In this document: in pieces, positions 55,372-64,000 of the stretch
Layout of the letters: every line of letters starts with the position of its first letter
Numbering within the stretch: the stretch's first letter is position 1
Source of the DNA: Streptomyces sp. WM4235
GTDB lineage: Bacteria; Actinomycetota; Actinomycetes; Streptomycetales; Streptomycetaceae
Assembly: GCF_001279725.1 (NCBI RefSeq)
Contig: NZ_LGDE01000024.1
Span: forward strand, 1 to 64,000
Length of the DNA: 64,000 bases
Reading direction: 5' to 3'
The notes under the pieces: generated by a model
The model's input: the letters and a program-made list of their open reading frames with translations, nothing else
Told to the model about the DNA's origin: nothing
Database searches by the model: none
Program-made: the position numbers and the translations under genes

Positions 55372-56136
55372 TCAGCCCGGTGCCGGGCCGGCGCCGAGGC
55401 GCAGCGCCGCCAGCACCGGGAGGTGGTCGGTGGCGGCCCGCAGGTCCGCGTCCGTGACCCCGGGAAGGCCCGTCGGGACCCCGCAGCCCAGCACCTCGAC
55501 CCCCTTCGACGCGAAGACGGCGTCGATCCGCCTCGGCTCCCCGGACCGGAGCCAGGTGTGTTCCCCGCCCCACGGCGCCACGGCCCGGCAGTCCTGGAGT
55601 TCCGCGGCCAGCAGGCCGAAGGCCCGGCCCTCCGGGCCCTCGTTGACGTCGCCCGCGGCGATTGCGTACGGGACGTCCATGCCCGCCAGCCGCTCCAGCA
55701 GCAGCCCCGCGTGTTCCTCCCGTTCCCCCGCGTCCAGCGGCAGGTGGGCGCTGAGCACGCCGACCCTGGTCCCGGGTGCGGGCCCGAAGCGGACGACGGC
55801 CGTCGCGAAGCCCCTGCGGTGCAGTCCCGGCCGCAACGGCAGCAGGACGTCCCGGGTGTGCTCCACGTGCGCCCGCAGCGAGCACAGCAGCAGCGGACCG
55901 GCCGCCGTCGCACCGCCGCCGAGCACCACCAGGTCGCACTTCGACGCCAGTCGCGCCGCGTGTTTGCGCCACCGGAAGAAGCGCGGCGCCTCCTGGACGC
56001 ACACCAGGTCGGGCTCGCACGCCCGGATCACGCGGGCGAGCGCGTCCTCGTCGTCGCGCAGCGAGCGAATGTTGTAGCTGAGTACCCGGATCACGGCTGA
56101 ACCGTCGGGCTCCGTATGCGACTTCGGCAGGTCCAT
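55372..56136 (-). CDS. Endonuclease/exonuclease/phosphatase family protein
   Basis: 254 residues of the EEP (DNase I-like) fold. VLSYNIRSLRDDEDALARVI has the first metal Asn, VCVQEAPRF the Glu, LSAHLPL the His, AGDVNEGP the Asp-Asn pair, and ATDHLPVLA the final Asp-His. All catalytic positions are present, so it should be active on a phosphodiester or phosphomonoester. The substrate is unknown. There is no signal peptide. Confidence 0.87.
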   Translation of the reverse strand: MDLPKSHTEPDGSAVIRVLSYNIRSLRDDEDALARVIRACEPDLVCVQEAPRFFRWRKHAARLASKCDLVVLGGGATAAGPLLLCSLRAHVEHTRDVLLPLRPGLHRRGFATAVVRFGPAPGTRVGVLSAHLPLDAGEREEHAGLLLERLAGMDVPYAIAAGDVNEGPEGRAFGLLAAELQDCRAVAPWGGEHTWLRSGEPRRIDAVFASKGVEVLGCGVPTGLPGVTDADLRAATDHLPVLAALRLGAGPAPG

Positions 56137-56207
56137 GCCCCGCAAGATACGCAGCTGCCCGCCGCTCCCACAGGGGGCGCGGCGGGCAGCGGAGGGAACC
56201 GGGTGCG

Positions 56208-57149
56208 TCAGCCCTGGCGGGCGAGGTCGGCCGCGCCGACCATGCCGGCCTTGCCGCCGAGCTGCGCGGCGAGGACCTGCGCGTGCGGGCGCCAGGCGCC
56301 GCCGATCAGCCAGCGCTTGAAGGACTTGCGGATCGGGTCCAGGACGAGGTCGCCCTCGTCGGAGACACCGCCGCCGACGATGAACGCGGACGGGTCGAAC
56401 AGGGACGCCAGGTCGGCCAGCCCCGCGCCGGCCCAGCGGGCCAGCTCGCGGAAGGAGTCGATGGCGACCAGGTCGCCGGCCCGGGCCGCCTCGCTGATGT
56501 GCTTGCCCTCGATGCCCTCGGGGGTGCCGTCGCCGAGCGCGAGCAGGGTCGTGGCGTTCTCGGGGGTGGCGTTGGCGCGCTGCTTGGCGTACCGGACGAG
56601 CGCGCGCCCGGAGGCGTACTGCTCCCAGCAGCCCTGGCTGCCGCATCCGCACAGCAGGCCGTCCGGGACGACCCGGATGTGGCCGAACTCGGCGGCGACG
56701 CCGAAGCGTCCGCGCCGCAGCTTGTTGCCGATGATGATGCCGCCGCCGAGGCCCGTGCCGAGCGTGATGCAGATGACGTCGTCGTGGCCCTGGCCGGCGC
56801 CGAAGCGGTACTCGCCCCAGGCCGCGCAGTTCGCGTCGTTCTCGACGACGACCGGCAGGCCGATGCGCTGCTCGACCTTGTCCTTGAGCGGCTCGTGGCG
56901 CCAGTTGATGTTCGGCGCGAAGAGCACGGTGGCGCGCTTGTCGTCCACGTATCCGGCGGCGCCGATGCCGACGGCGTCGATGGTGTGGTTGCTGCTGACC
57001 TCGGACACGGCGGCGCAGATCGCGTCCGTCACCCCGTCCGCGGTCGGCGGGGTGGGCACCTTGTACGTCTCAAGGATGGTGCCCTCTTCGTCGACCACGC
57101 CGGCCGCGATCTTCGTGCCGCCGATGTCGACGCCGATGGTGAGTCCCAT
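56208..57149 (-). CDS. glkA: ROK family glucokinase
   Basis: 313 residues. The ATP-binding start IGVDIGGTKIAAGVVDE, catalytic Asp105 in VENDANCAAWGE, and ROK zinc motif with His157 and Cys167, Cys169, Cys174 (CGCGSQGCWEQ) are present. It phosphorylates glucose and in Streptomyces also mediates carbon catabolite repression. It is the next gene after the DUF5304 gene on the same strand, 61 bp away, a gene order conserved in Streptomyces. Confidence 0.97.
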   Translation of the reverse strand: MGLTIGVDIGGTKIAAGVVDEEGTILETYKVPTPPTADGVTDAICAAVSEVSSNHTIDAVGIGAAGYVDDKRATVLFAPNINWRHEPLKDKVEQRIGLPVVVENDANCAAWGEYRFGAGQGHDDVICITLGTGLGGGIIIGNKLRRGRFGVAAEFGHIRVVPDGLLCGCGSQGCWEQYASGRALVRYAKQRANATPENATTLLALGDGTPEGIEGKHISEAARAGDLVAIDSFRELARWAGAGLADLASLFDPSAFIVGGGVSDEGDLVLDPIRKSFKRWLIGGAWRPHAQVLAAQLGGKAGMVGAADLARQG

Positions 57150-57210
57150 TAGTCCCTCGGTTTCCGGTCAAACCCCGCCACGGCCCACCGTACCCGAGCG
57201 CGACGGAGGA

Positions 57211-57705
57211 TCAGTCGAGATCGATCCGCTCGGAAGGGCCGGAATCGGGACCTTCCTCCCGGTCGTCGCGCCCGGTGCCGGGGCTGTGGGGGGCGCTTTC
57301 CGCGCGGGGGCCCGGAGCGGACGGCGCGGCCTCGTCGCGGGTCCAGCGGCGCTCGTGGCCCTCGACGGCCGACCGGTAGGCGGCGAGCAGCTCGGAGCCG
57401 GCCGCCGCGAGGTGGTCGAAGACCTCGGGGTTGCGTTCGATGACGGGCTTGGCGGCGGTCTTGGCCTGGGTGACGAACTGGCGCACGGCGCCCTGGGCGG
57501 CGGCGCCGAGCAGCGGGTTGTTCAGGGCGGAGACCTTGTCGGCGACGGCTTCGAAGAGCTTGAACAGTTCCTCGGAGGCACTGCCGGTGCCGGTGCCCGC
57601 CTGGCCCTGCCCCGCCCTGCGGCGCTCCTTCTCCGCTGCGAGGTCCTCGGCGCAGGCCTTGGCCCAGGCGTCGTCGTCGATGGGGCGGTCGGTGGCCTCG
57701 CTCAT
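57211..57705 (-). CDS. DUF5304 family protein (SCO2127-like)
   Basis: 164 residues, no membrane segment. A conserved N-terminal motif DDAWAKACAEDLAAEK is followed by an Ala-rich helical core (about 45-115), then a disordered acidic tail from about 120. Studies of the S. coelicolor counterpart SCO2127, next to glkA, linked it to glucose sensitivity, glucose uptake and glucose kinase activity. The molecular mechanism is not known. It lies just upstream of glkA and is probably cotranscribed. Confidence 0.85.
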   Translation of the reverse strand: MSEATDRPIDDDAWAKACAEDLAAEKERRRAGQGQAGTGTGSASEELFKLFEAVADKVSALNNPLLGAAAQGAVRQFVTQAKTAAKPVIERNPEVFDHLAAAGSELLAAYRSAVEGHERRWTRDEAAPSAPGPRAESAPHSPGTGRDDREEGPDSGPSERIDLD

Positions 57706-57779
57706 GGCGGACTCCTGCGGCGGATGCGGGACGTACGGGACGGACTACCTTCGACGGTACCCGAACGGGGGTACGGGCC

Positions 57780-58994
57780 TCAGCGCTCGCGGGGCCACAG
57801 CTGTGGATCCGGGGTGAAGCGGACGCGCAGCTCGCCGTCGGTCAGGGCCGCGCCGGAGACGGTGCAGCGCCGGAGCGCCGACGGCAGCGAAACGATCCTG
57901 CGGTACGGGCCGGCCGTGAGCAGCAGTTCGTCGCCGCGCCGGATCAGGTCCAGGTCGGACTTGCGGGCGCCGGGGAGCGGCACGGCCCAGACCAGTACCC
58001 CGTCCTCGGCGAGTCGGTCCTCGACGGCCCAGGCGCGGCGGTACACGGCGGCCTCCCGGGGGGCGATGCCCTCGGTGTCCGCGAGCAGGGTCAGGTCCCG
58101 CAGATCACGGGGGTCCCGACCGAGGTGCGCGAGCGGGGCCACGGTCAGCTCGGCGGCCCACTGGTCGGTGTACTTCCGCTGTCGGGCGGCGAGGTCGGCG
58201 ACCCACGGGTCGGCGGAGTCCCGCGGGACCGTCCGGTTCGCGACGAGGGAGGCGACCGGGAGCCGGTGCAGGGCGAGCCCGAGCCGGCCGGTGCGCAGCG
58301 CGTCGTCGGAGGCGGGTCCGGGCTCGGCCACCAGGCGCAGCTCGGTCGCGGGCGACTCGACGACGGCCTCGACGGCGGCCAGTTCCTCGTCCCAGCGGGC
58401 AGCGGCGTCGTACAGCCACTGGGCGGGCATGGGTACCCCGGCGAGCTGGGCGAGGACGGGGCGCAGGGCTCGGGCCGCCTGCCGCTGCGCGGGCAGCAGT
58501 CGGGCCAGGTAGCGGCGCAGTTGGGCGGGGAGCGCGAGGGTGGCAATCGCCTGGTGCAGCGGGGGCATGTCCACGATCAGGAGATCGACGCCGGGGGCCG
58601 AGGCGGCTCGGCGCAGGGCCCTGAGCAGGGCGAACTGTTCGGCGCCGGGGAGTTCGGTGAGTTCCTCCGACCCGAGCGGCCGTCCGCCGAGCATCCCGAG
58701 CAGGGAGGCGCCCCGCTCCTGGAGGGTGACGAGTTCGGCCCGGAACTCCTCGCCGGAGTCGATGCGCGCGGCCCGGATCCCGTGGGCGACGGGGACGGCC
58801 CTCAGTCCGGGCGCGACCTCCGCGACGGGGCCGGTGGTGGGCCCCAGCAGCTCGACCAGGCGGTCGTCGGGGGCGCCGGGGTCACCGGACAGCAGCAGTA
58901 CGCGGCGCCCCTGCCGCGCGGCGGCGAGGGCGGTGGCCGCGGCCACGGTGGTCCGACCGGCTCCACCGGGGCCGGTGATCAGCAGGGTGTGCAT
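57780..58994 (-). CDS. ArsA/GET3-like ATPase with altered P-loop
   Basis: 404 residues. The fold follows ArsA/Get3 ATPases: the nucleotide loop GPGGAGRTT (8-16), LLLSGDPGAPDD (switch I region), LLIVDMPPLH (switch II), and a C-terminal small domain. The deviant Walker A lysines are changed, Pro at position 9 and Arg at 14, so ATPase activity is in doubt. The C-terminal region (about 350-395) resembles the alpha-crystallin-like part of bacterial ArsA homologues. Arsenic resistance is unlikely, since no arsB or arsR is near. Confidence 0.85.
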   Translation of the reverse strand: MHTLLITGPGGAGRTTVAAATALAAARQGRRVLLLSGDPGAPDDRLVELLGPTTGPVAEVAPGLRAVPVAHGIRAARIDSGEEFRAELVTLQERGASLLGMLGGRPLGSEELTELPGAEQFALLRALRRAASAPGVDLLIVDMPPLHQAIATLALPAQLRRYLARLLPAQRQAARALRPVLAQLAGVPMPAQWLYDAAARWDEELAAVEAVVESPATELRLVAEPGPASDDALRTGRLGLALHRLPVASLVANRTVPRDSADPWVADLAARQRKYTDQWAAELTVAPLAHLGRDPRDLRDLTLLADTEGIAPREAAVYRRAWAVEDRLAEDGVLVWAVPLPGARKSDLDLIRRGDELLLTAGPYRRIVSLPSALRRCTVSGAALTDGELRVRFTPDPQLWPRER

Positions 58995-59029
58995 GGTGCG
59001 GTGCTCCTGTGAGGGGGTGCGGGCCGGGC

Positions 59030-59100
59030 TCCGCCCGGGGTGCGCCCTCCGGCGGGGCTCCGTCCAGGGCCCCGCGCCTCGAACGGCGGCGAGGCCGGAG
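59030..59100. repeat. Diverged copy of the intergenic repeat family
   Basis: CCCCGCGCCTCGAACGGCGG followed by CGAGGCCGG (about 59071-59100) is an inverted, slightly changed copy of the unit at 39523 and 44. It is preceded by GGGCTCCGCCCGGGG and GGCGGGGCTCCG elements. It lies between the SRPBCC and ArsA-like genes. Confidence 0.65.
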
Positions 59101-59121
59101 TCGGCCGACTCCGGCGTGCGC

Positions 59122-59562
59122 TCAGGCGGATTCGACGCGCTTCTTCAGGCCCGCGAGGGCGCGGTCGATGATGACCTTCTCGGCCTTGCGCTTGATCATG
59201 CCGAGCATCGGGATCTTGACGTCCACGGTCAGCTGGTAGGTGACCTCGGTGCGCTTGCCGCCGTCCAGCGGGGCGAGCCGGTAGGAGCCGTCCAGCTGGC
59301 GGAGCATCTGCGACTTGTCCAGCGTCCAGCTGACCTCGTCGGCGCCCGTCCAGGAGTAGGCGAGCGTGTGGTCGTCCTTGATCGCGCCGGCGTCGAGCAG
59401 CAGGCGGACCTTCTCGGCGCGACCGGCGGCGTCGGTGGCCAGTACCTCGGCCTCCTTCACCTCGCCGGTCCACTCGGGGTAGCGGGCGAAGTCGGCGATC
59501 ACGGCCATGACGTCGGCCGGGGCCGCCTCGATCGTGATGCTCGAGCTGGTGTGTTCCGCCAT
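59122..59562 (-). CDS. SRPBCC (START/polyketide cyclase-like) family protein
   Basis: 146 residues with the helix-grip hydrophobic pocket fold. It starts MAEHTSSSITIEAAPADVMAVIADFARYP, where the APADVMAVIADF helix and PEWTGEVKEAEV strand are typical. It probably binds a lipid or other hydrophobic ligand. The ATG at 59562 has a GGAGGAG site. It precedes the ArsA-like ATPase gene on the same strand, an order also seen in mycobacteria (Rv2185c/Rv2184c, from memory). Confidence 0.9.
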   Translation of the reverse strand: MAEHTSSSITIEAAPADVMAVIADFARYPEWTGEVKEAEVLATDAAGRAEKVRLLLDAGAIKDDHTLAYSWTGADEVSWTLDKSQMLRQLDGSYRLAPLDGGKRTEVTYQLTVDVKIPMLGMIKRKAEKVIIDRALAGLKKRVESA

Positions 59563-59735
59563 CGCGGTCGCTCCTCCGGGGAGTATTCGACAAGTGTGCG
59601 GGGGCCTCCGGCCGCCGCGTGAAGGCTACCGCGCGTGCGGGGCCGGCCACTCCAGTGCCTCCCCGGTCCCGCGATGACGGCCGTGCCGGCCGTCGGCGCG
59701 GGCGGTGCGGAAGGCGCGGGACCGGACGGCTCTGC

Positions 59736-60518
59736 TCACCACTCCATCGCCCACGGCCGCCCCGTGGAGGCGAAGTGTCCGACGTTCACGCACTCCGTCG
59801 CCCCGATCCGCATCCGCCGGGCCATCGGCTGGTGCACGTGCCCGAACAGCGCGTACCTCGGGCGGGTCCTCCGGATCGCGTCCAACAGGGCCTCGCTGCC
59901 CCGCTCGAACCGCCTGGCCACCGTGTCGTAGCAGAGCTCCGGCACCTCCGGCGGGATGTGCGAGCAGAGCACGTCCACCTCGCCCAGGGCCTCCACCTTG
60001 GCCGCGTACTCCTCGGGGTCCACCTCGTACGGGGTCCGCATGGGCGAGGGCAGCCCGCCGCCCACGAAGCCGAAGACCCGGCCGCCGATCTCCACCCGCT
60101 GCCCGTCGAGCACGGTCGTGCCCGGTCCCGCGTACTGCGGCCACAGGCCCGGCATGTCGACGTTGCCGTAGGTGGCGTACGTGGGATTCGGGAACGCGGC
60201 GAACATCTCGGCGTACTGGCGTCGCACCGCTCCCTCGATCAGCGTCTCCCGATCGAGGCCGGCCCACAGCCGCCGGCCGAGATCGCGCGCTTCCCCGTAA
60301 CGGCGGGCGGTGCGCAGTTCCACGATGCGGTCGGCGTTCTCGACGCCGAACAGATCGGGGAAGATGCCGCGCGAGTGGTCCGCGTAGTCGAGGAAGAGCA
60401 CCAGGTCACCGAGGCAGATCAGGGCGTCGGCACCCTCTCCGGCCCGTGCGAGCGCCTCGGCGTTGCCGTGGACGTCACTGACGACATGAACCCGCGTACG
60501 ACTCTCCCTGCCCACCAT
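59736..60518 (-). CDS. Metallophosphoesterase
   Basis: 260 residues. The calcineurin-like metal motifs are complete: VVSDVHGNAEAL, LICLGDLVLF, YGNVDMPG (the usual GNHD is GNVD), CSHIPPE, and FGHVHQPM. The His normally found in GNHD is replaced by Val, which places it with the YfcE-like or YmdB-like variants. The substrate is unknown. It is divergent from the acyl-CoA synthetase gene. Confidence 0.9.
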   Translation of the reverse strand: MVGRESRTRVHVVSDVHGNAEALARAGEGADALICLGDLVLFLDYADHSRGIFPDLFGVENADRIVELRTARRYGEARDLGRRLWAGLDRETLIEGAVRRQYAEMFAAFPNPTYATYGNVDMPGLWPQYAGPGTTVLDGQRVEIGGRVFGFVGGGLPSPMRTPYEVDPEEYAAKVEALGEVDVLCSHIPPEVPELCYDTVARRFERGSEALLDAIRRTRPRYALFGHVHQPMARRMRIGATECVNVGHFASTGRPWAMEW

Positions 60519-60746
60519 GCCGCCACCCTAGGGGCGCCCGGGCTCGACGGGTAGGGGCAGCCCCGCGGTCGGCGGACCTGCGGTTACTTCCGAGTCGTGA
60601 ACGGGGTCGACTAGTGTCGGCTCGGCACGTCCGTGTCGTGTGACGCATGGAACATCTGGCCGGTTCCCTCTATCCGGAACCCACTACCGGTGGGTAACGT
60701 CCGGTCGGTCCACATGGTGGCGATGGCGCCCAGAGGAGCAGCAGTC

Positions 60747-62543
60747 TTGCGCGAGTTCAGCCTTCCGGCCCTGTACGAGGTCCCGTCGGACGGGAACCTG
60801 ACGGATCTCATCCGCCGCAACGCCGCTCAGCATCCCGACGTCGCCGTCATGAGCCGCAAGGTGGACGGCAGATGGCAGGACGTGAGCGCGACCGAGTTCC
60901 TGGCCGAGGTCCGGGCCACGGCCAAGGGTCTGATCGCGTCCGGCATCCGCCCCGGTGAGCGGGTGGCCCTGATCTCCCGCACCCGGTACGAGTGGGTGCT
61001 GTTCGACTTCGCCATCTGGACCGCGGGCGGCGTCACGGTGCCGGTCTACGAGACCAGCTCCCCCGAGCAGATCCAGTGGATCCTCGGCGACTCCGGCGCG
61101 AGCGCCGTCGTCGTCGAGAGCCCCGGCCACAGTGCGACGGTGGCCGGTCTGCGCGACAGGCTGCCGGAGCTGCGCGAGGTCTGGGAGATCGAGCAGGGCG
61201 CCCCCGCCGCGCTCCGCGCCGCCGGCGCCGGGGTCACGGACGCCGAGGTCGACGAGCGCACGGCCCTGGCGAACGCCGACGACCCGGCGACCATCGTCTA
61301 CACCTCGGGCACCACGGGCCGCCCCAAGGGCTGCGTGCTGACGCACCGCAACTTCTTCGCGGAGTGCGGCAACGTCGTCGAGCGGCTCGGCCCGCTCTTC
61401 CGCACCGGCGAGTGTTCCGTGCTGCTCTTCCTGCCGGCCGCGCACGTCTTCGGGCGTCTGGTGGAGGTGGCGGCCGTCCTGGCGCCGATCCGGCTGGGCT
61501 GCGTACCGGACATCAAGAACCTCACCGACGAACTCCAGTCGTTCCGGCCCACGCTGATCCTCGGCGTGCCGCGCGTCTTCGAGAAGGTCTACAACTCGGC
61601 CCGCGCCAAGGCCCAGGCCGACGGCAAGGGCCGGATCTTCGACGCCGCGGCCGAGACGGCCATCGCGTACAGCCGTGCGCTGGACGCCCCGGGCGGCCCC
61701 GGCCTCGGGCTGCGGCTCAAGCACAAGCTGTTCTCGAAGCTGGTCTACAGCAAGCTGCACACGGTCCTCGGCGGGCGCGGCGAGTACGCGATCTCCGGCG
61801 GCGCCCCCCTGGGCGAGCGGCTCGGTCACTTCTTCCGCGGCATCGGCTTCACGGTGCTGGAGGGCTACGGCCTGACCGAGTCCTGCGCGGCCACGGCCTT
61901 CAACCCGTGGGACCGCCAGAAGATCGGTTCGGTCGGTCAGCCGCTGCCGGGCTCCGTGGTGCGCATCGCCGACGACGGCGAGGTGCTGCTGCACGGCGAG
62001 CACATCTTCAAGGAGTACTGGAAGAACGAGACGGCGACCGCCGAGGCGCTCACCGACGGCTGGTTCCACACCGGCGACGTCGGCACCCTCGACGAGGACG
62101 GCTACCTCGCGATCACCGGACGCAAGAAGGAACTCATCGTCACGGCGGGCGGCAAGAACGTGGCGCCCGCGGTGATCGAGGACCGCATCCGTGCCCACGC
62201 GCTGGTCGCGGAGTGCATGGTGGTGGGCGACGCGCGGCCGTTCGTGGCCGCGCTGGTCACCATCGACGAGGAGTTCCTGGGCCGCTGGGCCGCCGAGAAC
62301 GGCAAGCCGGCCGGTGTGACGGCGGCGGAGCTGCGCGAGGACGCGGATCTGATCGCAGCCGTCCAGAAGGCAGTGGACGACGGCAACGCGGCGGTCTCCA
62401 AGGCGGAATCGGTGCGGAAATTCCGCATTCTGCCCTCCCAGTTCACGGAGGAGTCGGGCCACATCACGCCGTCGCTGAAGCTCAAGCGGAACGTGGTGGC
62501 GAAGGACTACGCGGACGAGATCGAGGCGCTGTACCGGGGCTGA
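60747..62543 (+). CDS. fadD: Long-chain acyl-CoA synthetase (FadD15-like AMP-binding enzyme)
   Basis: 598 residues. The P-loop IVYTSGTTGRPKGCVLTHRN, the linker VLEGYGLTESCA, DGWFHTGDVGTLDEDGYL and GRKKELIVTAGGKNVAP are all intact, as is the C-terminal SLKLKRN with the catalytic Lys region. It adenylates a fatty acid and loads CoA. The start is TTG at 60747 with AGAGGAGC 7-8 bp upstream. In-frame ATG codons further upstream have no such site. It is convergent with the cholesterol oxidase gene. Confidence 0.95.
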   Translation: MREFSLPALYEVPSDGNLTDLIRRNAAQHPDVAVMSRKVDGRWQDVSATEFLAEVRATAKGLIASGIRPGERVALISRTRYEWVLFDFAIWTAGGVTVPVYETSSPEQIQWILGDSGASAVVVESPGHSATVAGLRDRLPELREVWEIEQGAPAALRAAGAGVTDAEVDERTALANADDPATIVYTSGTTGRPKGCVLTHRNFFAECGNVVERLGPLFRTGECSVLLFLPAAHVFGRLVEVAAVLAPIRLGCVPDIKNLTDELQSFRPTLILGVPRVFEKVYNSARAKAQADGKGRIFDAAAETAIAYSRALDAPGGPGLGLRLKHKLFSKLVYSKLHTVLGGRGEYAISGGAPLGERLGHFFRGIGFTVLEGYGLTESCAATAFNPWDRQKIGSVGQPLPGSVVRIADDGEVLLHGEHIFKEYWKNETATAEALTDGWFHTGDVGTLDEDGYLAITGRKKELIVTAGGKNVAPAVIEDRIRAHALVAECMVVGDARPFVAALVTIDEEFLGRWAAENGKPAGVTAAELREDADLIAAVQKAVDDGNAAVSKAESVRKFRILPSQFTEESGHITPSLKLKRNVVAKDYADEIEALYRG

Positions 62544-62628
62544 TCCCCCTCGTTCCCGGAGCCCCGACCGGAGTGCGTACGACGGGCGGGGTTCGTTCCC
62601 CGGACCGGAGTTCGTTCGCCGGGCGGGG

Positions 62629-64000
<1,372 letters not shown>

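Noticed and set aside
62544..62628. Terminator between fadD and the cholesterol oxidase gene
   Set aside because: Only short imperfect pairings are visible; no convincing stem.

Overview
The window is high-GC, with densely packed genes, many GTG and some TTG starts, frequent ATGA/GTGA stop-start overlaps, GC-rich hairpin terminators and a Streptomyces-type division gene set. It reads as a Streptomyces chromosome core region. No tRNA, rRNA, CRISPR array, phage gene or transposase was found.

Region 1 (about 0.3-18.4 kb, minus strand) is the division and cell wall (dcw) cluster. Transcription runs rsmH, ftsL, ftsI, murE, murF, mraY, murD, ftsW, murG, ftsQ, ftsZ, pgeF, yggS, sepF, yggT, divIVA. 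It makes lipid II from UDP-MurNAc precursors (MurE/F/D, MraY, MurG), polymerises it at the septum (FtsW/FtsI/FtsQ/FtsL) and positions growth (FtsZ, SepF, DivIVA). murC, ftsA and mraZ are absent. A promoter-like stretch and two inverted repeats precede ftsZ, and a strong terminator follows divIVA.

Region 2 (18.7-34.6 kb) holds a beta-carbonic anhydrase and a MoxR/DUF58/transglutaminase operon. Next is a TetR-ABC exporter operon with a 26-bp palindromic operator. Single genes follow: a HEPN protein, a methyltransferase, DUF3040, DUF4126, a CrtI-like FAD enzyme, a Q/Y-rich membrane protein and metF.

Region 3 (34.7-45 kb) covers thiamine synthesis (thiE; a TPP riboswitch controlling thiO-thiS-thiG), an Rv2175c-like DNA-binding protein, a ferredoxin-reductase-type flavoprotein, a PASTA Ser/Thr kinase and endonuclease IV. 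It also carries a His-rich DUF4396 protein behind a CsoR-like copper box, a molybdopterin oxidoreductase, and the iron storage pair bfr/bfd with an iron box upstream of bfd.

Region 4 (45-51 kb) has class II DAHP synthase divergent from a fused anthranilate synthase trpEG. A 22-codon Trp-Trp-Trp leader peptide and attenuator precede trpEG. A 2-hydroxyacid dehydrogenase and a phosphofructokinase with PPi-type residues follow.

Region 5 (51-64 kb) has a NarL-type two-component system, an acyltransferase, a hydrolase, an EEP nuclease-fold protein, ROK glucokinase glkA with its DUF5304 neighbour, an ArsA-like ATPase, an SRPBCC protein, a phosphoesterase, an acyl-CoA synthetase and the 3' part of a cholesterol oxidase gene. 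The order from divIVA to fadD echoes, from memory, the Mycobacterium tuberculosis Rv2145c-Rv2187 region. A hairpin-forming intergenic repeat family occurs at three places (about 1-240, 39.52-39.80 and 59.03-59.10 kb).
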